Assembly (NCBI RefSeq): GCF_011516755.1
Contig: NZ_WOSY01000008.1
Span: 124,001-188,000, forward strand
Source: Acetobacter conturbans
GTDB taxonomy: Bacteria; Pseudomonadota; Alphaproteobacteria; Acetobacterales; Acetobacteraceae
Length of the DNA: 64,000 bases
Reading direction: 5' to 3'
A model generated the notes under the pieces. It saw nothing but the letters and a program-made list of their open reading frames with translations. It was not told the DNA's origin and did no database searches. Position numbers and translations under genes: made by a program. Below, piece by piece: positions 16,406 through 25,045 of this stretch (position 1 is the stretch's first letter; the number at the start of each line of letters is the position of its first letter).

Positions 16406-17975
16406 TCCTGCGACCCAACCGGACACCCGGTCAGTGACCCTGCCGGGCGGTACCCCGCCCGTCCTGCAACTGCAGGGTGTCTCCAAATATTTCCCCGGCG
16501 TGATTGCCAATGAGGATGTGACGCTTGACGTGCGGCCGGGCGAGATTCTCGGCCTGCTTGGGGAGAATGGAGCCGGGAAATCGACTCTGATGAACATCGT
16601 GACCGGCATCTATCAGGCGGATGCAGGTGAGATCATCCTCGATGGGTATGGCGCGGAGTTCGCCTCGCCACAGGATGCGATTCGGGCTGGAATCGGAATG
16701 GTGCATCAGCATTTCAAGCTGGTCCCGGCCTTCACCGTGGCGGAAAACATCCATCTCGGCTGGAGCGAGACGCCGAAATGGACGTCGAAGGCTGTGCTGG
16801 AAGCCCGCACGCGCGCTTTGTCCGAACGTTTCGGCTTCCCGGTCGATCCGTCCGCCCGTGTGGAATCCCTCTCCGCTGGCGAGCAGCAGCGGGTGGAAAT
16901 TCTTCGCGTCCTGTCCCGCGAAGCGCGACTGTTGATTCTCGACGAGCCGACGGCCGTTCTGACGCCACAGGAAACGCGGGAGCTTTTCGCGGCCTTGCGG
17001 GCCTTCCGGGCCACAGGAAACGCGGTAATCATCATCAGTCACAAGCTGGACGAGGTGATGGACATCACCGATCGCGTGACGGTGCTGCGCGCCGGACGCA
17101 ATGTCGGGACGTGGAACACGGCGGACTGTTCACCGGAAATGCTGGCGGCGACGATGGTCGGGCGCGAGATCTCACGCCAGAATCTGCGGGTCCGGTCCGG
17201 GGACGCGGTGGGTGTGAGCGATGTGCCAGTGATGACGCTGCGTGGGGTCGGGGTGCGCAATGAACGAAACGTCCCCACCCTTTCTGACGTGACGCTGGAC
17301 ATCTTCGGTGGTGAGATTCTTGGTATTGCAGGCGTGGCGGGAAACGGTCAGCGCGAGTTGACTGAAGTGCTGACCGGGTTGATCGCTCCGTCTTCGGGTG
17401 TGATTCTGCTGGACGGTGCCTCCGCTCCGGATAACGCAGCCGCTTTTGCCGCCGCCGGGGTCGGTCATATCCCGCAGGACCGGTTGAACAGCGCCCTCGC
17501 ACCGTCACTGGGCATCACGGACAATATGGCGCTGCGTGAATATGGTCAGCCACCCATCGGAGGCGGGGCGCTTTATCATGGCGGTGCGGCACGGAGCCTC
17601 GCAGAGGAGATTGCCACGACGGCGGATGTCAGAATTCCCGATTTCGCCATGCCGGTCCGCAATCTCTCGGGCGGCAACCAGCAGCGCCTTGTCGCCCGGC
17701 GTGAAATACGGATCGCAGACCGTGTGCTGGTAGCGGCCTATCCGAGCCGGGGTCTCGATATCGGCGCCATTGCCGCCATGCACGGTTATTTCGCTGCCTT
17801 GCGGGACAAGGGTGTCGCCGTCGTCATCGTCTCGGAGGATCTGGGAGAGCTGTTAAGCCTGTCCGACCGGCTTGGCGTGCTGTGCGGCGGACGTCTGATG
17901 GCGGTGCTCGACGCTGCGGAAGCGGACATCGAGCGGGTCGGGCTCCTCATGGCAGGACGTGGAGGCGCATCATGA
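16398..17975 (+). CDS. nucleoside-type ABC transporter, duplicated ATP-binding subunit
   Basis: A 525-residue protein with two ABC domains. The first has Walker A GENGAGKST, signature LSAGEQQR and LLILDEPTAVL. The second has the relaxed P-loop GVAGNGQRELTE, signature LSGGNQQRL and a VAAYPSRGLDIGA segment, the asymmetry expected in the RbsA/NupO/YufO class. The start is the TTG at 16398, inside the end of the binding-protein gene, with GGGG/GGG purine tracts upstream; no ATG fits. It ends in an ATGA overlap with the first permease. Energises import through the two permeases. Confidence 0.88.
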   Translation: MADPATQPDTRSVTLPGGTPPVLQLQGVSKYFPGVIANEDVTLDVRPGEILGLLGENGAGKSTLMNIVTGIYQADAGEIILDGYGAEFASPQDAIRAGIGMVHQHFKLVPAFTVAENIHLGWSETPKWTSKAVLEARTRALSERFGFPVDPSARVESLSAGEQQRVEILRVLSREARLLILDEPTAVLTPQETRELFAALRAFRATGNAVIIISHKLDEVMDITDRVTVLRAGRNVGTWNTADCSPEMLAATMVGREISRQNLRVRSGDAVGVSDVPVMTLRGVGVRNERNVPTLSDVTLDIFGGEILGIAGVAGNGQRELTEVLTGLIAPSSGVILLDGASAPDNAAAFAAAGVGHIPQDRLNSALAPSLGITDNMALREYGQPPIGGGALYHGGAARSLAEEIATTADVRIPDFAMPVRNLSGGNQQRLVARREIRIADRVLVAAYPSRGLDIGAIAAMHGYFAALRDKGVAVVIVSEDLGELLSLSDRLGVLCGGRLMAVLDAAEADIERVGLLMAGRGGAS

Positions 17976-19036
17976 GCCGGTTCCAGCGTTTCCCTACGGC
18001 TTCGCCGCGCCGTATTCTGGCGTGCCGGGCCGCAGCGCTCTTTGTGGCCATCGCCATCGTAGGGCTGGTTCTCGCCGCCTGCGGACGGAATGTGGGCGAG
18101 CTGGGGCGGCTGGTGCTGATCTCCACGATTGGCTCACGCTTCGGGCTGGAGGATCTCGCGCTCTTCATGAGTCCGCTGCTGCTCACCGGAAGCGCCGTGA
18201 CGGTGACCCGACGCATGGGGCTGTGGAACATCGGCGGGGAAGGGCAGTTCTATCTCGGGGCGGTCGGGGCGGCTGGAATCGGACTGTTCGTTCATGGTCC
18301 GGCGATTCTCATCCTTCCGCTGATGGCTCTGGCGGCGATGCTGTGCGGCATGGCGTGGATCGCGCTCCCCGCCCTGGCGCGTGCTTTCGCCGGGGTGAAC
18401 GAGATCATCACCACCCTGCTCCTCAATTTCGTGGCGAGCCTTCTGGTCTACTGGCTGGCGACAGGCCCGTGGCGTGACCGCGTGACGGGCGCTCTCGCTT
18501 CGAGTGGCCGACTGCCGGTGAGCATCCCCGATATGTGGGGCGTCGTGCATTGGGGATTCCCGCTCGGTTTGCTGATCGTTGTCGGTCTGGCCGCCGTTAT
18601 GTCCTCGACGCGGTGGGGTTATGAAGTGCGAATCAGTGGCGCCAGTGCGGGTGTCGCCCGGTATGCGGGGATGCCGGTGAAGCTGCGCATTATCTCGGCC
18701 ATGCTCCTCTCCGGCGCGCTGGCGGCTCTGGCCGGCATGTTCGAAGTGGCTGGCACTGTGCATCGGTTGCAGGGCGGCATGGCGGATAATTTCGGCTATC
18801 TGGGAATCGTCGTGGCCGTTCTGGCACGAGGATCGTGCCTTGCCGTGATTCCCGCCGCGCTCCTGATGGCGCTGATCCTCGATGTGGGCATCGTCCTCCA
18901 GACGCAGCAGGTCGCGGCGACCGCTGTGCTGGCCATTACGGGGCTGGTTCTGCTTCTCGTCGCGATCGCCGATGAGTGCGCGCATTATCGACCGGTCACA
19001 CCCGCCATCGTCCGGCCCGCAAGGAGCGCCTCATGA
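17972..19036 (+). CDS. nucleoside-type ABC transporter permease 1
   Basis: A 354-residue polytopic protein of the BPD_transp_2 family with about eight or nine membrane segments. Family motifs include MGLWNIGGEGQFYLGAVGA, AGVNEIITTLLLNF, GASAGVARYAGMPV and DNFGYLGIVVAVLARGS. Starts at ATG 17972 with GGAGG six bases upstream, overlapping the ATPase stop as ATGA. It forms the larger half of the heterodimeric channel (NupP/YufP type). Confidence 0.87.
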   Translation: MSRFQRFPTASPRRILACRAAALFVAIAIVGLVLAACGRNVGELGRLVLISTIGSRFGLEDLALFMSPLLLTGSAVTVTRRMGLWNIGGEGQFYLGAVGAAGIGLFVHGPAILILPLMALAAMLCGMAWIALPALARAFAGVNEIITTLLLNFVASLLVYWLATGPWRDRVTGALASSGRLPVSIPDMWGVVHWGFPLGLLIVVGLAAVMSSTRWGYEVRISGASAGVARYAGMPVKLRIISAMLLSGALAALAGMFEVAGTVHRLQGGMADNFGYLGIVVAVLARGSCLAVIPAALLMALILDVGIVLQTQQVAATAVLAITGLVLLLVAIADECAHYRPVTPAIVRPARSAS

Positions 19037-19971
19037 TTGGAATGCTCACAGCGCTTCTCTCCACCGCCGTTCTCAGTGGCGGCGTGCTGGCCCTTGCTTC
19101 CGTGGGAGAAGTCATGGCGGAGCGGGTCGGCGTGACCAATCTGGGAGTGGAAGGACTGGTTGCTCTGGGCGCGGCCACGGCGGTTCTGGTGGCCATCAGC
19201 ACGGGGAATCCATGGCTGGCCCTGTTGGCGGCGACTGCTGTGGGGGCGCTGGGTGGCATGGTCTTTGCCTGTGCCGCCGTGCTGGTGCAGGCCAGTCAGG
19301 TCCTGTGTGGCCTGAGTGTTACGTTTCTGGGCATAGGGCTGTCCGCTGCGATCGGACATTCGGTGGCGGGGGAGCCTGTGCCGGTGGGTCTCGCTCCGGT
19401 CACGGTTCCCGTCCTGTCGGCGATTCCGATCATTGGGCCCGCTTTCTTCACTCAGAATCTGCTGATTGTTCCGACTTACCTCCTCATTCCCGCAGCCTGT
19501 CACTGGCTGCTCTTTCACACGCGGCACGGTCTAAATATGCGTGCTGTTGGTGAAAATCCGGCTGCGGCTGATGCCGCTGGTATCCCGGTGCGGGCGATTC
19601 GTTTCTGGTATGTCACGCTGGGTGCAGCGCTGGCGGGTGCGGCGGGGGCGTATCTCAGTCTTGCCGTCATCCCAAGCTGGTCGGAAGGCATGGTTGCCGG
19701 TCGGGGATGGATTGCGGTCGCCCTGGTGATTTTTGCAGGGTTCCGCCCCTTCAACGCCGCTGCTGGCGGCCTGTTGTTCGGGCTGATCAGCGCCATTGGG
19801 TTTCTGGGGCAGGCACGGGGCTGGCCCATCGCCGCTCCGGTTCTCAACATGCTGCCTTATATCGGGACACTTGCATTCATCATGTTTCCTGTGGTGTTCC
19901 GTCGCGTGGGCCGTCGGGGTGGCGAGGCGCCGGCTGCACTGGGCGAACCTTATTATCGCTCGGTGCGGTGA
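19033..19971 (+). CDS. nucleoside-type ABC transporter permease 2
   Basis: A 312-residue BPD_transp_2 permease (NupQ/YufQ type). It shows MAERVGVTNLGVEGLVALG, the loop VGENPAAADAAGIPVRAIR and GMVAGRGWIAVALVIFAG. AAGGAG precedes the ATG at 19033, which overlaps the stop of permease 1 (ATGA). It is the last gene of the transporter operon; no clear terminator follows. Confidence 0.87.
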   Translation: MIGMLTALLSTAVLSGGVLALASVGEVMAERVGVTNLGVEGLVALGAATAVLVAISTGNPWLALLAATAVGALGGMVFACAAVLVQASQVLCGLSVTFLGIGLSAAIGHSVAGEPVPVGLAPVTVPVLSAIPIIGPAFFTQNLLIVPTYLLIPAACHWLLFHTRHGLNMRAVGENPAAADAAGIPVRAIRFWYVTLGAALAGAAGAYLSLAVIPSWSEGMVAGRGWIAVALVIFAGFRPFNAAAGGLLFGLISAIGFLGQARGWPIAAPVLNMLPYIGTLAFIMFPVVFRRVGRRGGEAPAALGEPYYRSVR

Positions 19972-20141
19972 CGACCAAAGGCGCTATCTCACGCGGTTTC
20001 CGTTGAGGCTGAACGGTGTTCCGGCCATGCGGCATTTGGTAATGCTGACCGCTTCCTGTAGCGCACTCAGCTCAGGGAAGGTGTTTGCAATCGCGCGTCC
20101 GCGTGCTTGCTTCCATCAGATAACAGTTTCAGGGGCAGGGC

Positions 20142-21143
20142 ATGGTGCAGGGCAACTCTTCCGCAACGCTGCGTGTGGGGCTTGTGGGATGCGGGCATTT
20201 CGGGCGTTTCCACGCGTTGAAATCCGCTGCCGCGCCACGTGAGACGCTGGTTGGTCTGTTCGATCCGGACAGGACCAAGGCCGCCGCGCTGGCGAAAGAA
20301 GCGCACACGACGGCATTTGACGATCTCGACGCGCTGTTCGCTCAGGTGGACGCCGTGATCATCGCCGCCCCCGCTGAAATGCATTTCCCTCTGGCGGAGC
20401 AGGCGCTGCGGGCAGGCAGGCATGTGCTGGTGGAAAAGCCGATGGCCGCGACTCTGGCTGAGGCTGATGAGCTTGTGACGCTGGCCGGGAATGCGGGGAA
20501 AATCCTGCAGGTCGGGCATCTGCTACGCTACTCGGCTGAGTATGAGGCCATTACGCAGCGAATCACGCGCCCTCTTTATATTGAGGCGACGCGGATCGCG
20601 CCCTTCAAGCCGCGCGGCACGGATGTCTCCGTCATTCTTGACCTGATGATCCATGATCTCGATCTGATTCTGGCCATTGTGGACAGCCCGATCAGGCAGG
20701 TCGATGCGATCGGCGCGGCGGTCAGTTCCGAGCATGAAGACATTGCCAACGCGCGCGTGCGATTCGAGAGCGGCTGTGTCGCCACCATCACGGCGAGCCG
20801 CATCTCCCTCAAAACGGAACGGAAAATGCGGCTTTTCTCGGAGGAGGGGTATCTCTCAGCCGATTTCGGCAAGAGGGAACTCGTCATGATCGGTCGCGAG
20901 AAGGGCATGCCTCTTCCCGGGACGGGTGGTTTTCGCCGGGAGGCTGCCTCTTGGAAGGAGCATGACTCTCTGGAAGCCGAGCATCGTGCCTTCGCGGCAT
21001 CCTGTCTGGATGGCAGTCCCGTGATGGTCGATGCGCAGGCCGGACGGCGAGCACTGGAGGCGGCGCTGGCCGTTGGGGATGGAATCGCCGAATCGCATCA
21101 GCGGATGGAAGCGTCCGGGCTGCTGAAGCATGCGGGTGTGTGA
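20142..21143 (+). CDS. Gfo/Idh/MocA family oxidoreductase
   Basis: A 333-residue NAD(P)-dependent dehydrogenase-like protein. The N-terminal Rossmann domain has VGLVGCGHFGRFH and AVIIAAPAEMHFPLAEQAL, followed by the family EKP motif (VLVEKPMA). The C-terminal half has IHDLDLILAIVDSP, the usual catalytic His/Asp region. Substrates in this family are sugars, inositols or UDP-sugars; none can be assigned. It stands alone between the ABC importer and nrdA. The start at ATG 20142 has GGGGCAGGG upstream; the following GTG is also possible. Confidence 0.82.
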   Translation: MVQGNSSATLRVGLVGCGHFGRFHALKSAAAPRETLVGLFDPDRTKAAALAKEAHTTAFDDLDALFAQVDAVIIAAPAEMHFPLAEQALRAGRHVLVEKPMAATLAEADELVTLAGNAGKILQVGHLLRYSAEYEAITQRITRPLYIEATRIAPFKPRGTDVSVILDLMIHDLDLILAIVDSPIRQVDAIGAAVSSEHEDIANARVRFESGCVATITASRISLKTERKMRLFSEEGYLSADFGKRELVMIGREKGMPLPGTGGFRREAASWKEHDSLEAEHRAFAASCLDGSPVMVDAQAGRRALEAALAVGDGIAESHQRMEASGLLKHAGV

Positions 21144-21336
21144 GACCAGCTTGAAAAAGCAGTAATGCCGATTGCCTTGAAGTTTTAATGGCCTTATCGG
21201 GAGCTTGCGCTGGACAGAGTGACCGAAGCGGTTGCATATAGAACAAAAAAGGAACAGATTTTCTCGGGGATGGCGAAAAGCTGCACCCCGCAGAAAGCTG
21301 CCGAGTTTCCCGCGTCAACCCTTTTTTTATTCTTTC

Positions 21337-21352
21337 CTACTACATCTTGTGC
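21337..21352 (+). promoter_or_regulatory. NrdR box 1 (distal)
   Basis: CTACTACATCTTGTGC matches the NrdR consensus acaCwAtATaTwGtgt at all six strongly conserved positions and 11 of 16 overall. It lies exactly 31 bases before a second box, the helical spacing usual for paired NrdR operators in front of ribonucleotide reductase genes. Confidence 0.7.
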
Positions 21353-21367
21353 TGGCGGTGAGGACAT

Positions 21368-21383
21368 TAACTGCATATTGTGT
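21368..21383 (+). promoter_or_regulatory. NrdR box 2 (proximal)
   Basis: TAACTGCATATTGTGT matches 12 of 16 positions of the NrdR consensus, with a perfect right half (ATATTGTGT). It is 31 bases downstream of box 1 and 72 bases before the proposed nrdA start. Confidence 0.72.
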
Positions 21384-21455
21384 GCCGACGGTCACGATGC
21401 GCTGTGCAGGTGGCCTGATTTCTCTGTAATTTTCTGAGTGCACGGAGCAGCCAGG

Positions 21456-23360
21456 GTGAGCTTGACTATGGATATGTCTGACATGCGCTCTGGCTTTCAA
21501 TTCAATACCGGCGAGGAAGAGGGGTCTCTCTTCGAATCCGATATGCTTGACGATATCGTGCAGCTTCCCGGTCACCATCCTGTCCGTGTGGATCGTTCCC
21601 GTGACGCGCTGCTGACGGATTTCGGTAAGGCGACACTCGATAACCGCTACCTGCTCCCGGATGAGGGTTATCAGGATCTCTTTGCTCGCGTCTCTTCCTA
21701 TTACGGGGCCGACGCGGCCCATGCGCAGCGTCTTTACGATTACATCTCCCGCCACTGGTTCATGCCGGCCACCCCCGTTCTTTCAAACGGTGGTACGAGT
21801 CGCGGCCTGCCCATCTCCTGCTTCCTGAATGAAGCGTCCGACAGCCTCGACGGCATTGTCGGGCTCTGGAACGAGAATGTTTGGCTGGCTTCCAAGGGCG
21901 GCGGGATCGGCTCCTATTGGGGTAATCTGCGGTCGATCGGTGAGAATGTCGGGCGCAATGGCAAGACGTCCGGTGTCATCCCATTCATCCGTGTGATGGA
22001 CAGCCTGACCCTCGCCATTTCGCAAGGATCGCTGCGTCGCGGTTCGGCTGCTGTCTATCTGCCGGTCTGGCACCCAGAGATCGAGGAGTTCATCGAACTC
22101 CGTCGTCCCACGGGCGGCGATCCGAACCGCAAGGCGCTCAATCTCCATCACGGAGTTCTCATTCCCGACGCCTTCATGCGGGCTGTCGAGGCGGATGAGG
22201 AATGGGCTCTGGTGTCGCCGAAGGATCACTCGGTGATTCGCAAGGTGTCTGCGCGTTCACTCTGGATTCGAATCCTGACTGCCCGCATGGAGCAGGGCGA
22301 GCCGTATATCGTGTATTCCGATCACGTGAATAACGCGCGTCCGGAACATCAGAAGCTGGCCGGTCTGGAGGTCAAGACCTCCAACCTGTGTTCGGAAATC
22401 ACCCTGCCGACGGGCATTGATCATCACGGCAAAGATCGTACGGCGGTCTGCTGCCTGTCCTCGCTCAATCTGGAGACATGGGACGAGTGGCACGATAATC
22501 CTCAGTTCATCGAGGATGTCATGCTGTTCCTTGATAATGTGCTGCAGGACTTCATCGACCGCGCTCCGAAGGAAATGCATCGTGCGGCCTATGCCGCCAC
22601 GCGTGAGCGGTCGGTCGGGCTTGGCGTCATGGGATTCCATTCATTTCTGCAGGCGCGAAACATTCCGTTCGAGAGCGTCATCGCGAAGGTTTGGAACAGG
22701 AAGATTTTCAAGCATGTCCGGGAGCAGGCCAATACGGCTTCCCGGAATCTCGCCGATCTGCGCGGCGCATGCCCCGATGCTGCCGAATATGGCGTGCATG
22801 AGAGATTCTCGAACAAGCTGGCTATTGCGCCGACTGCGTCGATCTCCATCATCGCGGGAAGTGCTTCACCGGGCATCGAGCCGATCGCCGCGAATGTCTT
22901 CCTGCAAAAGACGTTGTCCGGTTCGTTCTCGGTCCGTAACCGCCATCTGAAAAAGCTTCTGGCGACCAAGGGGCAGGACACCGATGACGTATGGTCCTCC
23001 ATCACCCTGACGAAGGGCAGCGTGCAGCATCTCGATTTTCTCACGCAGGATGAGAAGGATGTTTACAAGACGGCCTTCGAACTCGATCAGCGCTGGATCG
23101 TTGAACATGCGGCGGATCGTGCGCCGTTCATCTGTCAGGCGCAGTCGGTTAACCTGTTCCTGCCGGCCAATGTTCACAAGCGCGACCTGCATCAGATCCA
23201 TTTTCAGGCGTGGAAAAAGGGCGTGAAATCGCTCTATTACTGCCGCTCCCTGTCTATTCAACGTGCAGATACAGTCAGTAACGTGACACAGAAGCACGAA
23301 ATCGAGATGAAGCCACAGGATGGCGAGACCAATTACGAAGAATGTCTCTCCTGTCAGTGA
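21456..23360 (+). CDS. nrdA: ribonucleoside-diphosphate reductase, large (alpha) subunit
   Basis: Reduces ribonucleoside diphosphates to deoxyribonucleotides with NrdB. The 634-residue protein has the N-terminal helical region (LDNRYLLPDEGYQDLF), the first redox Cys in GLPISCFLNEASDS, the SNLCSEITLP active-site loop, CCLSSLNLETW, PTASISIIAGSASPGIEP, the radical-transfer Tyr pair in SLYYCRS and a C-terminal CxxC (EECLSC). It lacks the about 90-residue ATP-cone found at the N-terminus of the E. coli enzyme, so overall-activity control by dATP at that site is not expected. The GTG at 21456 has GGAG eight bases upstream; the ATG at 21468 is an equal alternative. Two NrdR boxes lie upstream and nrdB follows as a separate unit. 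Confidence 0.93.
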   Translation: MSLTMDMSDMRSGFQFNTGEEEGSLFESDMLDDIVQLPGHHPVRVDRSRDALLTDFGKATLDNRYLLPDEGYQDLFARVSSYYGADAAHAQRLYDYISRHWFMPATPVLSNGGTSRGLPISCFLNEASDSLDGIVGLWNENVWLASKGGGIGSYWGNLRSIGENVGRNGKTSGVIPFIRVMDSLTLAISQGSLRRGSAAVYLPVWHPEIEEFIELRRPTGGDPNRKALNLHHGVLIPDAFMRAVEADEEWALVSPKDHSVIRKVSARSLWIRILTARMEQGEPYIVYSDHVNNARPEHQKLAGLEVKTSNLCSEITLPTGIDHHGKDRTAVCCLSSLNLETWDEWHDNPQFIEDVMLFLDNVLQDFIDRAPKEMHRAAYAATRERSVGLGVMGFHSFLQARNIPFESVIAKVWNRKIFKHVREQANTASRNLADLRGACPDAAEYGVHERFSNKLAIAPTASISIIAGSASPGIEPIAANVFLQKTLSGSFSVRNRHLKKLLATKGQDTDDVWSSITLTKGSVQHLDFLTQDEKDVYKTAFELDQRWIVEHAADRAPFICQAQSVNLFLPANVHKRDLHQIHFQAWKKGVKSLYYCRSLSIQRADTVSNVTQKHEIEMKPQDGETNYEECLSCQ

Positions 23361-23383
23361 TGACGACTGCAGGATGAGTGATT

Positions 23384-23419
23384 AATCGGGGCAGGAGCGG
23401 ACACGCTCTTGCCCCGATT
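23384..23419 (+). terminator. hairpin after nrdA
   Basis: AATCGGGGCAGGAGCG (23384-23399) pairs with CGCTCTTGCCCCGATT (23404-23419), 16 bp with one G-T pair and a 4-base loop. The following ATGTATGTTGT is only weakly T-rich. Likely separates nrdA from nrdB transcription at least in part. Confidence 0.65.
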
Positions 23420-23581
23420 ATGTATGTTGTGAACTTGCATTGTTATTATAAGAAAAATCGCAGATTGGGTTGGAAACTTCTTTCCCATGACGCTATCAGT
23501 TGCGACAGAACGAAACCGTGAGTCTGCCGCATTGTCGCGGATCGTGATTCGACCGGAAACTCTTCAGGAACAGGTGCTGCC

Positions 23582-24577
23582 ATGTCCACGCAGGAAAAGT
23601 TTGATCTCCTGACCGCTAACCCGGTTTACAAGCCTTTCCGCTATCCTTGGGCTTATGATGCGTGGCTCACGCAGCAGCGTGTTCACTGGCTGCCGGAAGA
23701 AGTTCCTCTTGCCGATGATGTGAAGGACTGGCACCGCGTTCTCAGCGAGGGTGAGCGTCATCTGGTCACACAGATTTTTCGCTTCTTTACGCAGTCGGAC
23801 GTGGAAGTGAATAACTGCTACATGATGAAATACAGTCAGGTTTTCAAACCGACTGAAGTTCTCATGATGCTGTCGGCGTTCTCCAATATCGAGACGATCC
23901 ACATTGCCGCCTATAGCCATCTCCTTGACACCATTGGAATGCCGGAAAGCGAGTATTCCATGTTCCTCAAATACAAGGAGATGAAGGACAAATACGATTA
24001 CATGCAGACCTTCTCGGTCGACAGTAAGCATGAAATCGCGAAAACACTCGCTGCTTTCGGTGCCTTTACTGAAGGTCTGCAGTTGTTTGCGTCATTTGCC
24101 ATTCTGCTCAACTTCCCGCGTTTCAACAAACTCAAGGGCATGGGGCAGATTGTAAGCTGGTCTGTGCGTGACGAAACGCTTCACTGCCTGTCCGTAGCCC
24201 GTCTGTTCCGCACGTTCATTCATGAGAACCCGGAAATCTGGACGGATCGCCTCAAAAGCGAGATTACGGAAATCTGCGCCACGATCGTTGAGCATGAAGA
24301 CGCCTTCATCGACCTTGCATTTGAAGCCGGGCCGGTGGAAGGGCTCGATGCAGCGCAGGTGAAATCCTATATCCGCTTCATCGCCGATCGTCGTCTGGGT
24401 CAGATCGGGCTTGATCCGATTTACGGCGCTTTGGACAAGAATCCGCTGCCGTGGGTGGATGATATGCTCAATGCCGTGGAACACACGAATTTCTTTGAGA
24501 ACAGATCGACCGAATACAGCCGTGCTTCGACCGCAGGGTCATGGGAAGACGCTTTCGAGGCAACTGTTTTCGAATAA
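23582..24577 (+). CDS. nrdB: ribonucleoside-diphosphate reductase, small (beta) subunit
   Basis: Houses the diiron-tyrosyl radical cofactor of class I ribonucleotide reductase. The 331-residue protein has iron ligands in QSDVEVNN (Asp) and the helix ETIHIAAY (Glu, His), with the radical Tyr three residues after His, so this is a tyrosyl-radical enzyme and not the class Ic type. A second ligand helix contains RDETLHCLSVARLF (Glu, His). The C-terminus (WEDAFEATVFE) is acidic as needed for docking on the alpha subunit. The ATG at 23582 is preceded by AGGAACAGG. It is separated from nrdA by 221 bases including a hairpin. Confidence 0.93.
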   Translation: MSTQEKFDLLTANPVYKPFRYPWAYDAWLTQQRVHWLPEEVPLADDVKDWHRVLSEGERHLVTQIFRFFTQSDVEVNNCYMMKYSQVFKPTEVLMMLSAFSNIETIHIAAYSHLLDTIGMPESEYSMFLKYKEMKDKYDYMQTFSVDSKHEIAKTLAAFGAFTEGLQLFASFAILLNFPRFNKLKGMGQIVSWSVRDETLHCLSVARLFRTFIHENPEIWTDRLKSEITEICATIVEHEDAFIDLAFEAGPVEGLDAAQVKSYIRFIADRRLGQIGLDPIYGALDKNPLPWVDDMLNAVEHTNFFENRSTEYSRASTAGSWEDAFEATVFE

Positions 24578-24586
24578 ATCTGTTAC

Positions 24587-24654
24587 TTCGTCACCAGGAT
24601 ACATCTTTAATCTGCTGCGGATGACCCCATGCAAAAGATGTATCAGGTGACGAA
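24587..24654. repeat. long inverted repeat after nrdB
   Basis: TTCGTCACC plus GATACATCTTT at 24587-24608 is mirrored by AAAGATGTATC plus AGGTGACGAA at 24634-24654, about 20 paired bases with one small bulge and a 25-base loop. It ends nine bases before the next gene's ATG, reaching into its leader. There is no T-run, so it may be a processing or pausing structure rather than a standard terminator. Confidence 0.6.
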
Positions 24655-24662
24655 AGAGGGGC

Positions 24663-25018
24663 ATGGATTACGGACGGAGATGCGACGATCTCGCTGATAC
24701 TGGGCTTGCGGCTAACACTCTGCGAGATCCACCTAATGCGCGGAAACTTTCGCGCCGGCTTCTGGCGGCGGCGCATTACGCCTGCGATCAGGGCGAGCAT
24801 GAAGCGGCCCTGAAGCTGCTTTTTCTCACTGAAGATTTGATGAAGAAGCGTGAGGAGTTTCAGGGGGCGAGTGGGCGCCCCGCCTTCTGGAGCAGCTTGT
24901 GCTCACCTATGAGCGGGCCTGGAGGCTGCGAGAGAGCGCTGTCGCAGCCACACCGCTTGATCCGGCCAGTTTTGCAGGACTTCGAAAACGGCTTTGGCAG
25001 AGTCCGGACGGGGGCTGA
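24663..25018 (+). pseudogene. small conserved-looking soluble protein gene interrupted by a frameshift
   Basis: The first frame gives a plausible helical protein from ATG 24663 (preceded by AGAGGGG): ARKLSRRLLAAAHYACDQGE, EAALKLLFLTEDLMKKREEF. At the G-run 24862-24866 the reading becomes low quality. Just downstream another frame continues naturally with LLEQLVLTYERAWRLRESA and ends at TGA 25016-25018. One extra G in that run would join the two into a protein of about 118 residues. So this is either a sequencing error or a recent inactivating deletion. The family is not recognised. The uncorrected frame runs on to 25049 and its tail does not look like protein. Confidence 0.6.
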
Positions 25019-25045
25019 TGTCCGTCCGGAGATCCTGTCTCCGCG

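Larger units (their letters stand above)
21144..21455. other. regulatory intergenic region before nrdA
   Basis: No convincing gene. Contains two NrdR-box-like sites (listed separately) and short AT-rich stretches suited to a promoter. No cobalamin or other riboswitch was recognised. Confidence 0.5.

Noticed and set aside
18134-18985. 283-residue minus-strand ORF rich in Arg, His and Gln opposite the ABC permease
   Set aside because: Composition is that of antisense to a membrane protein; no start signal.
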